From Dermacentor variabilis (taxonomy: Eukaryota; Arthropoda; Arachnida; Ixodida; Ixodidae), in assembly GCF_050947875.1 (NCBI RefSeq), contig NC_134572.1, forward strand, positions 158,059,105 to 158,123,104: a stretch of DNA of 64,000 nucleotides, given 5' to 3'. Below the pieces are notes generated by a model. It worked only from the letters and a program-made list of their open reading frames with translations, did not search any database and had not been told where the DNA came from. This document shows positions 42,883 through 54,814 of the stretch, one piece after another; the stretch's first letter is position 1; each line of letters starts with the position of its first letter. The position numbers were made by a program, and so were the translations under genes.

Positions 42883-43121
42883 TAAATAAATTAAATTATT
42901 GGGTTTCCCGTGCCAAAATCACTCTGATTATGAGGCACGCTGTAGTGGGGGACTCCGAAAATTTCAACCCCCTGGCGATCTTTAACATGCACCTAAATAT
43001 AAGTACAAGGGTGTTTTCGTATTTCGCCCCCATCGAAATGCGGCCGCCGTAGCCTGGGTTCAATCCCGCGACCTCGTGCTCGGTAGCCCAACACCATAGC
43101 CACTGAGCAACCACGGCGGGT
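42883..43121 (-). mobile_element. Ruka-type tick SINE, copy 2
   Basis: On the minus strand it reads CCGTGGTTGCTCAGTGGCTA, GAGGTCGCGGGATTGAACCC (B box) and TTTAGGTGCATGTTAAAGAT, followed by GTGCCTCATAATCAGA and an AT-rich tail. A perfect 14-bp duplication, TATTTAAGGAAAAT, flanks it at 42869-42882 and 43122-43135. It is the same family as 24389-24630, but inserted in the opposite orientation. Confidence 0.9.
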
Positions 43122-43135
43122 TATTTAAGGAAAAT

Positions 43136-44579
43136 GAAAAAAAATGCATAGCATAACATAAACAACTGGCCACTACCTGTATTCATTTCAGCGAAGCCGA
43201 TATTATCAAGTGACTTAGCTTAGCATTGAGATCAGTGACCTCTTGTGGTGTGAGAAGGTCGATGCAGTTAGTAGTTTTGTGTTTGTCTTTCTTAGTTAGT
43301 AGCTGCTTTAACATGCACATGAGAATGAAGTAAAGGCGCATATGGCGGAAGACAGGGCCGCACAAAAAGTGAGGAAACATTCACTGCCATTTTTTTATTT
43401 GCATAACAAACCAGCGAATAGTTCCTCAGGTTCAGTTTTCTGCATAAAGCACAAGGTGTTCTGCGTAAAACTCGAAGATTGTTGTGCTTCAATATCTAAT
43501 CACTATTCGGGTAGCCAAACGAATAATACCCCAATTAGCACTGTGAGAACACAGAAACTTGCAGTCAAGAGGCCGCAGTGGTTCAGCCTCTGTGCCAAAT
43601 GTAAGACTGTTCCAGAAGAAAACACGCACACTGGTGAATTGCGTATGCATTCACATCTACTATTCAAATCCACACATCACAAGTAATCTTTCATTCCTTG
43701 GCACATTGCTCACCATTGTACAGACTGTTTCAGTGCTGTGTGTGCAGTAATATAACTTGGCAAATCAAAGCTGTAGTTATTCAGTACACTGAAAGCAACT
43801 TTGCGTGTGAGCTAGATAATATAATGCTCCTACATATGGGTCAGCTTAGTATTATCAGCCGCTTTGTTTACTAGTTGTTAACTCTTATGCCTGGACTATT
43901 AGGTGCCACTGGACAATGCTATATTCCTGTACGCACGCTAGAACAGCTTGGCTGTCCACAAACATCTCTTTACATCGCGTTAAGTTAAGGTGGTGTAGAT
44001 TTGCTGTCAGAATGTGCTTAGGAGCATAACTCCTGAGCATTCAAAAAATCGTTCGAAATGTACGAGTGGATGATCAGCTTTGTAGGTGTGACATTTCATA
44101 TTTATTGTGCAAGGCCACATCAACGGACAGGAAGGATACACACAAATGCTTGTGTTGTGACTTCGCAGTCACAATGCAAGTAATTTTCTGCCGCTTTTAG
44201 CTATAAACATGTGAAGCAACCTGTATATTCAAGACTGGTTCAAAGAAACTTGGACACCATGATAAGCAACATAACACTAAGGCGTACAATTTTTTTTTGT
44301 CACATAAGCTCTTTGTGATGCATGTCATCTGTATACATGCGCTATTAGTAGAAGAAAGCAGCATGCATTTCACATTTAGAGTTCAGGAGGTTCAATGGAA
44401 CAGGTTTTTCGTGAGTCAGACATACATATGGTACCTTGTCCAGTGCTTTGCACACGATATCTATGTTGGGCACAACTTGAGTAGCACATTGATAAGAGCC
44501 TGCTACATACAAAATCTGTTTTGCAACTCTCCTTTGATATTCTGCCCTCCGACATAGAAGTACAGACAGGAATTTCTCT
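43136..44579. other. No gene recognised
   Basis: Unremarkable AT-rich sequence with short ORFs lacking family motifs. Confidence 0.35.
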
Positions 44580-46065
44580 TTATATCAATATTCAAAAGGC
44601 AAACAGGTTTTCGGCATCACACATCTCAACCTTCCTCACATGGCAGCCGGACTTAAATGTTCAGCTAAAAAGTCGGAGGCTCTCTTCATCAGTTCGCTGA
44701 AAATGCGAAAGAAAATCTTTAACGACGGGATAAATTTCGCGGTTAACGGGGACGCGATTCCAATCTTAAAAGCTATGCGAGTGCTAGGGCTGCACATTGA
44801 AGACAATGAAAGAAATACGGAAACGATCGGAAAGCTTTAAGTGGGTGTAAGCCAAACATGCCAACTCAGTCTCAGAAGAATCGCCAACATGGAGACAGGC
44901 ATATGGGAGGCTAATCTATTGACGATAGTACAGCCCTTAGCGATAAGCAAGATCACATACCCAACACCATACCTTAAACTAACAAGGTCAGAGAAAAACA
45001 AAATTGAAACCCTCATTACGCAAGCAGTTAAAACTGCCCTAAACCTGCCATTATGCACATCTACGCAAAGGATACTAAACATGGACATTTCAAACACCCT
45101 AGAAGAGTTGATTGCAGCCACACGAGTATCCCGGCAACAGAGACTAATGAGAAGCAAAAGCGGTCTGAGCATTCTAGAGAAACGAGGATACAAAACCCGC
45201 GACAAAGTAAGAAACATGGGAGCTATTTCGTCACAAATCATACACAGGATACACATACAACCACTCCCGAAGAACATGCATCCCAGTCACCACGAAGATA
45301 GGAGGAAAGACAGCGGTAAAGCATAAGTCGCTAGATAAAAAGCAAGGAATGCTCTGTACGGATGCAGCAGAATCTGAAAGGATACCTGGTTTCGTCTCAG
45401 TGACGACACATGCTAACGGTAAAAACTTATAGAGCTGCAGTACCACGCTAAACAGAGTGGAGGTTGCAGAGGAGGTGGCCATAGCACTAGCTATGAGTCA
45501 AAAAGGCGTCAAAATTAGAGTGTCAGATTCCATAACAGCCATAATGAATTCTACCCCAGGGAGAATCTCCACAGAGCCACTCAACGTACTGGAGAAAGGA
45601 TCGATTCCAGAAGAATTAGTAAATTTTATATGGACTCCTGCCCACGAAGGCTTTCCCGGCAACGAGAAAGCACTCGCATTCGCCCGATAGATTATATGCC
45701 GTTACACCAATGCAGCCTCTCCAGCCAGAGAGCCGCTACTTTCTGAAGAGATGGCACGGTAGCACTGAGAACAAGAAATGAAAACACTGCGGGGAAAAGG
45801 CGAAGATGGTCCACATAACACGGACGCGTCCGAGATACAATAAACCAGATAGGGATAGACAATCCTGGAAGACTTTTCCGACCAGCTCGAAGGAAGATCA
45901 TCAAAGAGAAGTCATCCGCATGACCCTGGATACCGCTGAGCTCTAAGAAGCATCAGCCAGCTGAAAAGGAAGGAGCAAGCCGAAGAGACAGGAAGACTCT
46001 TGTCTCCTCGGGACTTTTTTTGCGGGGGCAAATAAACGTTATTTCTTTCCCTTTCTCTCTCCGCA
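44580..46065 (+). pseudogene. LINE D: I-type LINE fragment, thumb to 3' end
   Basis: This is 5' truncated within RT. Frames at 44640-44840 and 44841-45326 give GLKCSAKKSEALFISS, VLGLHIEDNERN, QAVKTALNLPLCTSTQRIL and the linker PLPKNMHPSHHEDRRK. RNase H pieces follow: EVAEEVAIALAMSQKG, VSDSITAIMNS (Asp) and FIWTPAHEGFPGNEKALAFAR. One frameshift lies at about 44840 and stops appear later. The 3' end has AATAAA at 46031-46036 and a CT-rich tail to about 46062. It shares the PKNMH linker with LINE A and other I-type copies in the window. Confidence 0.75.
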
Positions 46066-46855
46066 CATGGCATTCATTGCATGTTCTGAACGTGCATTCA
46101 TTGCCGGTGACATATCTTCTTGTGTGAAAATAGTCGTTTGACGTAGTTTTACCTGAATATTTTTTAACTTACCCATAGATTCTCTGCTCTACTTGTATAT
46201 ACCACCTTCAGGACTGGTATGTGTGCTGTGCCTTCATTAGCGCAGTAAATGTTGTGAAAGCGGATAATTCATAAATTAGGAAGCCTATCTATTATGGTTG
46301 CGACCAATATGCTCGCGAAGGTTTCGGACATTCACATTTGAAGGGATGAGTAACTGTTGCATGCGTGCAACATCTTCCTCTGCCTATATAAATGACCTAA
46401 TTATACGTAGCAGGTTCACCTGTGTGATAGCTGGTGTAGCTGAAATGATGTATCGCACAGTTTCCGCACGCTCCCTGATTGGCGAAAACCATGCAGGAAT
46501 TGTTCTTTGAACTATTGGTTCAGTGGTGGCTTTCCACTAAACTGACTGTTGAAAAGGCAGGTTTCACTTTATCGAAAGGCCCTTGTGAAAATGAGCCCTG
46601 AACTCATGCCACCAAATACAGTAACTGTGTGTGAATAGATAACAACATCTGACAGAGCGATCAGCAGGGGGATTGATTTCAATAGTATAAAAGGAATTTC
46701 AGCTGAATTCAGTATTTCACTGCTGGTATACTAAACACAAACCTTTATATGAAAAGTTTGGATAGCATAATCAACAAGATCCCTCTAATAAGCGATGGCA
46801 AAAGCTAAATAACAAACTGCTACCTTAGGTACTGCATTAGTCTAGAATATGCATT
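46066..46855. other. No gene recognised
   Basis: No supported coding sequence or RNA gene between LINE D and the Gypsy gag fragment. Confidence 0.35.
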
Positions 46856-47355
46856 CTTGCATGCAGTGGATGCAGTGGATTGCATGCAGAGGAGCTAACC
46901 AGCTTGGACCAATGCAAAGAGAAAATGACAGTGTTCTTTGGCAAAGCAACTCGCCGAAAAATTGCCGCAAACAGGAACTCGCCTCCCGTGCACAATCCGC
47001 CACGGGGTCCTATGTCTCGTACATCCAGCACGTGTTGGCACTTTGTGGTGAAGCCGATCACGACCTGACAGAAGCTCAGAAGGTCGGGCACATGCTTAAG
47101 GACATTGCTGACGACGCGGTTAATCTGCTCAGGTGCAAAGCTGCTCTACAGTTGATGTTCTCATTAAAGAGTGCCGACAATTCGAACAGGCCAAAAGTCG
47201 ACGCCTCTTGCACCCATTCGCCAGACTTCCCAATGCTACCGCAACGTCGACGTGTGTAGATCAACTCGCACAGCAGCATGCATCGCCATCAGCGGACGTA
47301 CTGCGAATTGTTCGACGTGACACAGAGGGTGACCTGATGGAGATTACATTTTAAT
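46856..47355 (+). pseudogene. Gypsy gag fragment (plus strand)
   Basis: Overlapping frames hold ELTSLDQCKEKMTVFFGKATR, ELASRAQSATGSYVSYIQHVL, EAQKVGHMLKDIADDAVNLL and, after a frameshift near 47130, CSTVDVLIKECRQFEQAKSRR. This is the capsid-like region of a Gypsy gag, on the opposite strand to the gag in copies B and C. There are several frameshifts and no pol next to it. Confidence 0.65.
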
Positions 47356-47474
47356 CTTGCAATTACAAAAAAAATTCTTTGCCTATGCATGGTCGTTCTT
47401 TCATATTTGATCTCATCTTAACTTTCCATTACACATGTCTCGTTGCTGTCTCATTTGACTAGCACAACTTCATA

Positions 47475-47695
47475 TAACGGGTTCTCCGTACAAACAGCAA
47501 GAACGTCTTCCTTGAAGAGCGGAAAATTAATACACGTACACTTCTGCTTCCGTTAAACTATTTGTAGACCAGTCCGATAGAGGATAGTGCGGATTCTATC
47601 AGTAAGATTGGACTCGGCAATCAACGACCATTCCAATAAAACTGTATTGCATTCTACATCCCGTAATAGGTTAACTAATTATCCGCCCATGTAGC
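47475..47695 (-). pseudogene. Gypsy protease remnant, active site missing (copy B)
   Basis: The minus-strand frame reads NTVLLEWSLIAESNLTD and continues into CTENPLYEV-like sequence. The D-T/S-G active site, expected between NTVL and SLIAES, is missing at the same place in copy C (59200-59215), so the loss predates the duplication. It follows the gag remnant. Confidence 0.6.
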
Positions 47696-48600
47696 CCTTT
47701 GCCGTCGGCATCTGCTTCGACCCGCCATCGTAAGTCGCACTGGTTTCTGCATACTCACAAATATCATGACCGTGGTTTAGCCTTCTCTTGACATGCCCAG
47801 GTTCCACTAAATCTTCATGCCGCGCTTTCTCGGAACCTGAGAGAGCACGATGCTTGCCCTCGTATTCCTGAGTGAGCGGCACAACTATTGATCTGTAGCC
47901 TATCTTCTTGCATGTCCAGCACAGTGGCGACTTTAGTGCTCAAGATTTCGTCCAACAGTCCGAAGCACTGTGTGCTCCTTGTTAGGCAGAAAGCAAATAA
48001 GTTTTCCTTGGCTTTTGTTTGCAGTGCCTACATAACCAGCGCCCATAGGCTTCCCTTTTTCTTCTATCCGCATAGCGAGATTCATGATTGCCTGGACTTC
48101 GAAGTACTGATCTGCCGTCGTTGCTGGCGTGTCCAGATTACAACATCTTCTTTTCTTCAAGAAAAGGATCAACTTCGCGTCGCACCGTTTTATAAACTGT
48201 TCGGATACAATCTTGTCTCGTAATGCTTCATATGTCTTCGACATCTTCGCTAGCATTTGCCTATGGTCGAAACGTCCCAAGAGGCGCCCTGCAGACTGTC
48301 GTCCTGTCTCAGCATTTTCGGGCTTGGCATCCCGCAGCTTAATGCAGTATCCCTCTTCTGTGTAACGGAACCGCTGTAGCAATGTGCCCTTCAGCTTCTC
48401 GTAGTCCGTAGAGTCTTAAGCAAACATGCGTCCTACCACCATTAACGCTTCTCCCCTGAGACACGTACTTAGCGACAAGGCCAACTTGTCTTGTGGCCAC
48501 CCTCTCAAGTCTCTGTATGTATGTTTGTGGAGCGCCTCGGAGAGGAGGTGGGTGCATGTACTGGAGATACTAGCTTCGTGAGCCGTAGCTCGAGCTGCAT
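47690..48600 (-). pseudogene. Gypsy gag remnant (copy B)
   Basis: Minus-strand frames carry APQTYIQRLERVATRQV (48339-48557) and, in the 149-residue frame 47933-48382, LQRFRYTEEGYCIKLRDAKP, FDHRQMLAKMSKTYEALRDKI and SEQFIKRCDAKLILFLKKRR. This SCAN-like capsid organisation is typical of one group of arthropod Gypsy gags. The downstream part (AQAIMNLAMR) runs toward the protease. Frameshifts separate the pieces. The equivalent in copy C is 59239-60300. Confidence 0.65.
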
Positions 48601-49654
48601 TGTCCGCTCCATCGTTCAGCGTGGCTGTGATGTGTGCTCGGCGCTATATAATTCGGTGTTCCTGACATAATGTTGTACCTAAGAGGTGCTGCATGTTCAT
48701 CAGCATGTTCGGCAGCATGGTGCCCCAACTTCTCATATGCAGCATGTCGAGAAAGCACATCGTTCTTTTTGCTACTGTCGAGCTTCGTCCGGCAGAATGC
48801 GTCGTAATCTGAGCAATATTTTTTTTTACGCACAGAAGATAACGGTTTTGTTTTATTGCTACGCGTATGGCAAATTTTATAAATGTTATAGTGAGACTGG
48901 ATGAGAGAAGATTGATCAAGCCCAGTGCTCGATTTTACGGTGTGACTTATGCATGGTTTTCCGGCAGCACCGGAGGAACGTGGACAGAGCGATGAGGAAG
49001 GAGCCCTAGCCACGGAGCAAACGCAAGGATAGATTTGCCAGTATTTTGAATTATATAGAAAACTGTGCAAGGCTCTGTAGATTTATGATGGGAAGCGGAA
49101 AGTGAATGGCAACAGCCGGGAAGCCCAAACGAAACGCCACCTTCCTGTGTACCAGTCTGTGCGTCGTCGTTGTGGCGCTTTTTCTGCATTTTCTTTCTGC
49201 CGCTCAATCATGAGAAGTTGTCAGGGTCTGCTATAGGGTTCAATGAGCTATTTTTGGCACACTCATTCGCAATTTCGCAAACCTGTAGAGGGGAAAACAC
49301 AGTTTATATTACAACATATCCAGTGGAATTTTATTCTACGGTTCTCCTAAGAGACGTCTGGCCATGCAAATAATAATAAGACATGTTGGCACACCGCCAA
49401 GTTAACCTACGTCATATAAAATATCAACAGGCACTCCCTCAAGAAATCAATACATCATTAGTCACAAGAGTACCCAATTATACCTTGCATCCTTTCGCCT
49501 TGCCACCGGTTGTAATGTGCACCTACGCTTACATAGTTTCATTGTATGCGCTTATCCTAATAAAGCACAAGAATAAGTCTCATTTAAAGTAAATTCAGGA
49601 ATTGCCTTTTACTCACTGTAATTACGTTTTTCGACAACTGTGAAAGGCCCCCGA
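48601..49654 (-). other. Putative Gypsy 5' region/LTR in copy B
   Basis: About 1 kb upstream (minus strand) of gag, repeated at 60240-61207. It likely contains an LTR and leader, but I could not define its ends. The last bases before the I-LINE (about 49610-49655) read GPFTVVEKRN on the minus strand, like a Gypsy integrase C-terminal tail, so two Gypsy copies may abut here. Confidence 0.3.
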
Positions 49655-50817
49655 TGCATGCGGAAGGCAGAATCCTCGATACTACCAATGCGCTAGACAA
49701 CAGCGGACAGCAAACATAATGACTAATCGGACGGATGGCCAATGTAGACTACGGCATGAGGGAGGGTGGCCTAATTCGTTTAGTGCAGGCCTTCGTCAGC
49801 GGCCGCGTCGTTTGTTTCGCACCGTACCTAAGATTTGGCGTGGCAGAAAAATAAAGCAAGATGGAACGCATCATCAGACGAGCCTTAAAACAGGCAGTTG
49901 GCATCCCTGTCACAACACCCAAAGATAAACGCGTAAAACTCAGGAATAATAACACGTTTGATGAATTAAACGAGGCGCACACCATCGCCTAATATGAAAG
50001 ACTCGCACTAAGTCCCACGGGTCGACGCGTTCTACGGAAATTACATTCACTACCAAGCACAACACGGCACGAAACTCAGCCTTTCAATAGAGACGAGGAG
50101 GAAGATTAAAATTCCTCCACTGACAAAGAACATGCATCAGGAGTACCATAAAAACCGACGAGCGGCAAGGGCGCGCCACGCTCAGTGCAAATACCATAGA
50201 TGTAGAGGGCTTAGCCTGCGTAGACGCAGCGGAATATAGAGAACGCAAAGGGAAGGCCGTAGTAGCGTAGACGCGGACGAAGAGCCCCTAGCGAGCAGAA
50301 CCGTGTTAACAGACGACCCCAAACTGTCGGAGGAATTAGCGATAGCATTAGCGGTGGCCCTCACCGAAGGTAGAGTTATCATAAGCAGCTCAAAGATCCC
50401 AGTTCATACTTACACAAAAGGGCGCATATCGCCAGAGGCGCTCAAAATACTAAATTAAAACAGCGGCCACCATCGCGCGACGACCCAAATCATTCGCGTG
50501 CGCGCGACCTCCTCTCCCCTCGGCAACGAATCCGCTTACAACCTGGCTCGAGCTCTCATTCGCCGAGCAAGTCAGCCAGCCCAGCCGGGAAAGATAGCAG
50601 ACCGCATTGTCAGATACACAGAAATCACCGATTACTATCGGCTGCAAAGGGCCCGGTACCCACCAGTTCATACACCGTTGACCAAAAAACAGGTGGTAGC
50701 CTGGCGCCTCCAGCGAGCAAACATGTATCATAATCCAGCGACCCAAGGTACCTCGGTCGTCCGCAAGACGGAGGGACGCTGCATCCTCCCTCGCGCTTGC
50801 TGGCATAAATAAAATTT

Positions 50818-50820
<3 letters not shown>
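49655..50820 (+). pseudogene. I-type LINE fragment (copy B)
   Basis: The RT thumb appears as ERIIRRALKQAVGIPVTTPKDKR (about 49863-49930). The TKNMHQEYHKNRRAARA linker follows. RNase H remnants are EELAIALAVALTEG, IISSSKIPVHTY and SSPLGNESAYNLARALIRRA (50498-50812), and the end is YYRLQRARYPPVHTPLTKKQ. The 3' UTR has AATAAAATTTCAG followed by the CT tract. It is 5' truncated compared with copy A. The usual C-terminal CCHC of I-type ORF2 is not found before the 3' UTR, so this family may have an internal deletion. Confidence 0.7.

Positions 50821-50899
<79 letters not shown>
50821..50899 (+). repeat. (TC)n microsatellite, 79 bp
   Basis: Perfect dinucleotide run, seeded by the CT-rich 3' tail of the I-type LINE. 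The corresponding tracts are much shorter in copy A (17762-17790) and copy C (about 62395-62420), so it expanded in B. On the minus strand it produces an Arg-Glu repeat ORF that is not a gene. Confidence 0.95.
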
Positions 50900-50903
<4 letters not shown>

Positions 50904-51104
50904 CTCTCGAGCTTTGCTTCGTTGCAAATATCTTTTTGTCATGCCCACGTGGGTGATTGTTGCGAAATATGGCGCCTACAATATAAAAGTTAACTAACAC
51001 CTTTACTGTAGTTGGAAAAGCGTGCCCCAACAATAACATTTCGCTCTATTAAACGACTTACTAGCAATGTTTATTGACTTTCGTATCCTTTTTATTAACC
51101 TTTA

Positions 51105-51935
51105 ACACATACAAGATGTGAAGGCTTCAGAGTAAGGATCGACGGCGAATACCTCAGCAAGCTTCGGTTTGCCGATGACATTGTTCTATTCCCCCACACT
51201 GCGGACGAGTTACAACAATTGATTGAGGACTTTAACAGGGAGAGTGTAAAAGTGGGGCTGCAGATTATTATGCAGAAGACAAAGATAATGATAAATAACC
51301 GGGCATGAGAACAAGAGTTCGAGACCGCAAGTCAGCCAATAATGTCTGTGAAGGAGTACGTCTACTTAGGTCAACTAATCACAAGCAGCCCTGATCATGA
51401 GACGGAAATTCACAGAATAGGTTGGATCGCATACGGCAGATATCCTGAGCTCCTCACTGGGAGCTAACCGTTATCATTGAAAAGGAAAATGTAAAATCAG
51501 TGCGTTTTACCGGTGCTGACGTATGGCGCTGAGACATGGAGACTGACAAAGCAGCTTGAGAACAAGTTAAGGACGGCGCAAAGAGCGATGTAAGGAAGAA
51601 TGCTAGGTATATTTTCAATATATAGAAAGAGAGTGGTTTCGATCAGAGAACAAACTGGAATAGACGATATTCAAATAAACATTAAGACAATAAACGGCGC
51701 TGGACAGGACAAGCAACCCGCAGATTAGATAACCGTTGGACCATCACTGTGACAGAATGGGTACCAAGGGAAGGCGAAGCGTAGTAGACGACGGCAGAAG
51801 ACTGGCTGGTGCGACGAAATTCATAAATTTGCGGGTGCTAGTTTGAATTGGATGGCGCAGGACAGCGTAATTGGAGGTCGCTTGGAGAGGTCTTCGTTCT
51901 GCAGTGGACATAAATAGGATGATGATGATGACGAT
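51105..51935 (+). pseudogene. RTE-type LINE 3' fragment (copy B)
   Basis: It starts near the palm with LRFADDIVLF and HTADELQQLIEDFNRESVKVGLQ, followed by YVYLGQLITSSPDHETEIHR, and ends with TAEDWL-type sequence and (ATG)n, GGATGATGATGATGACG, at about 51918. Stops and indels are present. About 75 bp between the (ATG)n and 51945, present in A and C, are missing here. Confidence 0.75.
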
Positions 51936-52389
51936 GACGATGATTAACTTGCCACGAGCAACACTAGGCAAGCAATTAACTTTGACCTAGTTTCGTTACT
52001 GCAGCAGTGTCCACCGTAAGCGAATATTAGAGTTCACCGGCTCTATAATTTGGCACGCTGTGCCTGTAGAAATGAACGCAAGCAGAGAGCTTGACCTCGC
52101 TTGTAAACGCATCTATTTACCTTGCGAAACGTGATACCTTTCTCTCACAAATAATAGTTGTTCATGTAAACGATGTTCTTACTCGTTAAGCAAATATATA
52201 CGTAGTTGACTCATATATGTTTTTCTGTATTGGACAATGTACTGCCCACATAGGCTTTTGGCCCGACAATTCTTGCACGCATCCTTCAAGTGTTGTAATA
52301 AAGCTGATCTTTTATTACTGTTCTTCTTCAGTCTCTTCGCGGATGTAGCATGCCGAACTTAATCGCGGCGTTTGCAATACACCTGCTCA

Positions 52390-53148
52390 TCACTTGAAGT
52401 ATTCGATCACCTTTCCCACGGCCTGCTCGAGAGCCCACTCAGCCAGGGGCTTCGCCCAGTTGGCATATTCTGGTAAAAAAAAAACTTGTTTACGGAAGCT
52501 GTCCAAATTAGATTTCTTCATAGCTTCTAGAGCTTCTTTTAGAATTTGCCCTTGGGGTTCACTTTCGTCTTGCACCAAATGCTTGATATGGCTCCGGAAG
52601 ACGCGCCACTCGACCGATATGATATTTACAATATATTCCGTGGCAAAATTAAATGATCTAAGCGAAATTTCAAAGTAATTTGAAAACACAGTTTTATACT
52701 GATATGCGAGCGAGGTAAGGTCCTCGGTTTCCGGATCTGTTTGTGTGCCTACACTGATCTTGTCCTGATCCTTGACAGTATCCTCTTCAGGGTTTTTTTC
52801 CATATGTCGTCATCTTGCTGCGGTTGGCCGGTCTCACTGTTTGAAGTGCACGCGGACACATCTTCCTCGGTGCAGCACATGATATCTTCACCAAATGTAG
52901 AAATTCGCAGCAGCTGCTTCCAGCTGTTTTGTGGAAGATGCTGCGGCTCACGCTGTCCAGCAGGCAGCCAGAAGCCGCATTTCTGACCGAAACGCCCTTT
53001 GACATGGTGCTTGTTGGTTTGCTTGCTGTCACAATTTTGGAGGAACCATCTTCATTGTTGCCGCTACAAATGGGGCTGGGTTCGGCATCCAAAGCTGTCT
53101 TCGAGAGGCTGTCATCTTGATCTGCCTTTAGCTTTTTGCTTGGTTGTT
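52390..53148 (-). pseudogene. Unknown exon-like coding segment, copy B side
   Basis: The better preserved of the two copies. After an AG at 53149-53150 (TTATCATTACAG on the minus strand) the frame reads QPSKKLKADQDDSLSKTALD and SPICSGNNEDGSSKIVTASK. After a frameshift near 52810, a 137-residue frame gives EDTVKDQDKISVGTQTDPET, LTSLAYQYKTVFSNYFEIS, LVQDESEPQGQILKEALEAM, YANWAKPLAEWALEQAV and GKVIEYFK-stop at 52390. The acidic N-terminal part and the helical C-terminal part look soluble and intracellular. No known domain is recognised. The polyadenylation signal is at 52311-52316. Confidence 0.55.
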
Positions 53149-53729
53149 CTGTAATGATAACAAGAATAATACTTTATTAACATAACAGTTTGACCAACAC
53201 CGATACACAATAGGCCTGCCAAAGCCGCATTGCGCTTGAAGGGCAGAGCCGGCACGCAGCGTTTACAAACTGGAATATCGCCGACAACAGAGAATATGCA
53301 GGAATATTTTTACGAGCGACATGCAAAAGAAGAAAGCCCTAATAGCAAGCAAGAGAGAAATAAGAGAAAAACAAACACGTAGCTTACGCTGAAATGTAGT
53401 GTGAGGTAGCCATCATAATACAGAGCAACGAAATGGTGATCATGCACTTTAAATAATACTTAAGAATGAACTATGCGAATTCCTCCATACGTACCATTTT
53501 CATCGCTGCTTTTGTCTCGCTTTTCCTGATTCTCTATATTGACGTCGTTTTACGAAATCTCTCCTTCTCTTCTTTGTTCTCCTCGGACAGTGGCTCACAC
53601 CCACTACGGGGGTTTGGCTATAAATCAGGTGATTTAAGAAAAAGATCCTCTGAGTCTGAAAAGAGTCACTATAGAGAAATTTTGAATAGATAAAGAAATG
53701 GACGGATAAATTTTAAACGTTCAACAGCG

Positions 53730-54280
53730 AAATGCTCCTAAATATATTATATATTGCACCACTGCTCCTCCAACATCCCCTTTGACAATGTTCCAGAGAT
53801 GAGGGTCGCAAAGATAAAATATCTGTAATCGTTAAGTTCAATCCAGCACTATAAAGCTTTCCTTCTATGGTGTGTTTTCTTAAGGCGGAAAAACGGCGGC
53901 ACGACAGGAAGAACTGATCCGTTGTTTCATCTTCACCATACTATAAACACAAGCAACAGGGCGTCAGACCAGATCGATGCAGATAGTTTGGAGCAGTTAT
54001 TCGAAATTGGAATTACGTACGGGGAACATAAACTTTTCCATTACGGCATAATTTCTGGTTCCAAGGAAATAGGCGGTGTCAGTAATCAGTTAAATTAATA
54101 ATAATCGGTTCTAAGAATCTTGCATGACTGCCAGTCTCCTTAACCTAGCAGCAGTATCGATAGAAGGCACAGGAGGTATCGGGAGAATTGGACCACTAAC
54201 GTCAGCTCTCGCCAAGCTGTCTGCTAAGTCAGTGATGGCTGGTACTTTATGGCCCGGCGCCCATCCAAACTAATTAGTGC
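53730..54280 (-). pseudogene. LINE RNase H C-terminus fragment (copy B side)
   Basis: Mirror image of 13985-14551: FGWAPGHKVPAITDLADSLA on the minus strand at about 54225-54275 and a zinc-tail remnant toward 53750. The RNase H block is slightly better preserved here (PGHK in place of PGNK). Confidence 0.55.
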
Positions 54281-54814
54281 TAAGTGAGAAGGCATTGACA
54301 ATGAAATGTAGGTGTCATACATGAGCCACTATTGCCACTGAAAGCTGAGCATAAGGAATCCGTTATCTTTACAAATTCTGAGATTCGTGAGTTCACTTTT
54401 AGTAAAACTATTGTGATCGCCTGAGTTTCTGACGATTAATATAGTCGCCAGAAACTTATCTAGAAATGCTGGTACAGAGTCAGGAAGTGTTAGCGACAGG
54501 GGCCGGTAAAACGGAAGAGAAAATTCGAATTCCAGATTTTTATTCTACATGCAAGGCATCTGTCCCTACGACAGGGTGTACTTATAGTTTTAACAAGGAT
54601 TACTCTAACAGACCATTTATTACATTGTGAGAGAGGCGTTTTGCGTTGTTTCGGTATATATCATCCAAAATACGCTGGAGATTCTGTCTCTCACTGCCAA
54701 TAGGAGCGAGCTCAGATAATGGTGCATATAAGCGACCAGGAAGTGTCCCCATGAAAGTTGTTCCTTCGCACAAGCATATTTTTTTGCTATCACATTTATG
54801 TGGCATGCGCACTA

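Larger units (their letters stand above)
47463..52185. repeat. Copy B of the tandem block
   Basis: This block is directly repeated at 59040-63755, offset by about 11.57 kb. It has the same internal order: Gypsy PR and gag (minus), a 5' region, I-LINE fragment (plus), CT tract, RTE 3' end (plus) and exon flank. The homology ends at TTAA (52186-52189), where copy C has an insertion. Similarity is high by eye, with scattered substitutions and small indels. Confidence 0.8.

Noticed and set aside
50728..51039. Minus-strand ORF rich in Arg-Glu repeats
   Set aside because: It is the translation of the (TC)n microsatellite at 50821-50899.
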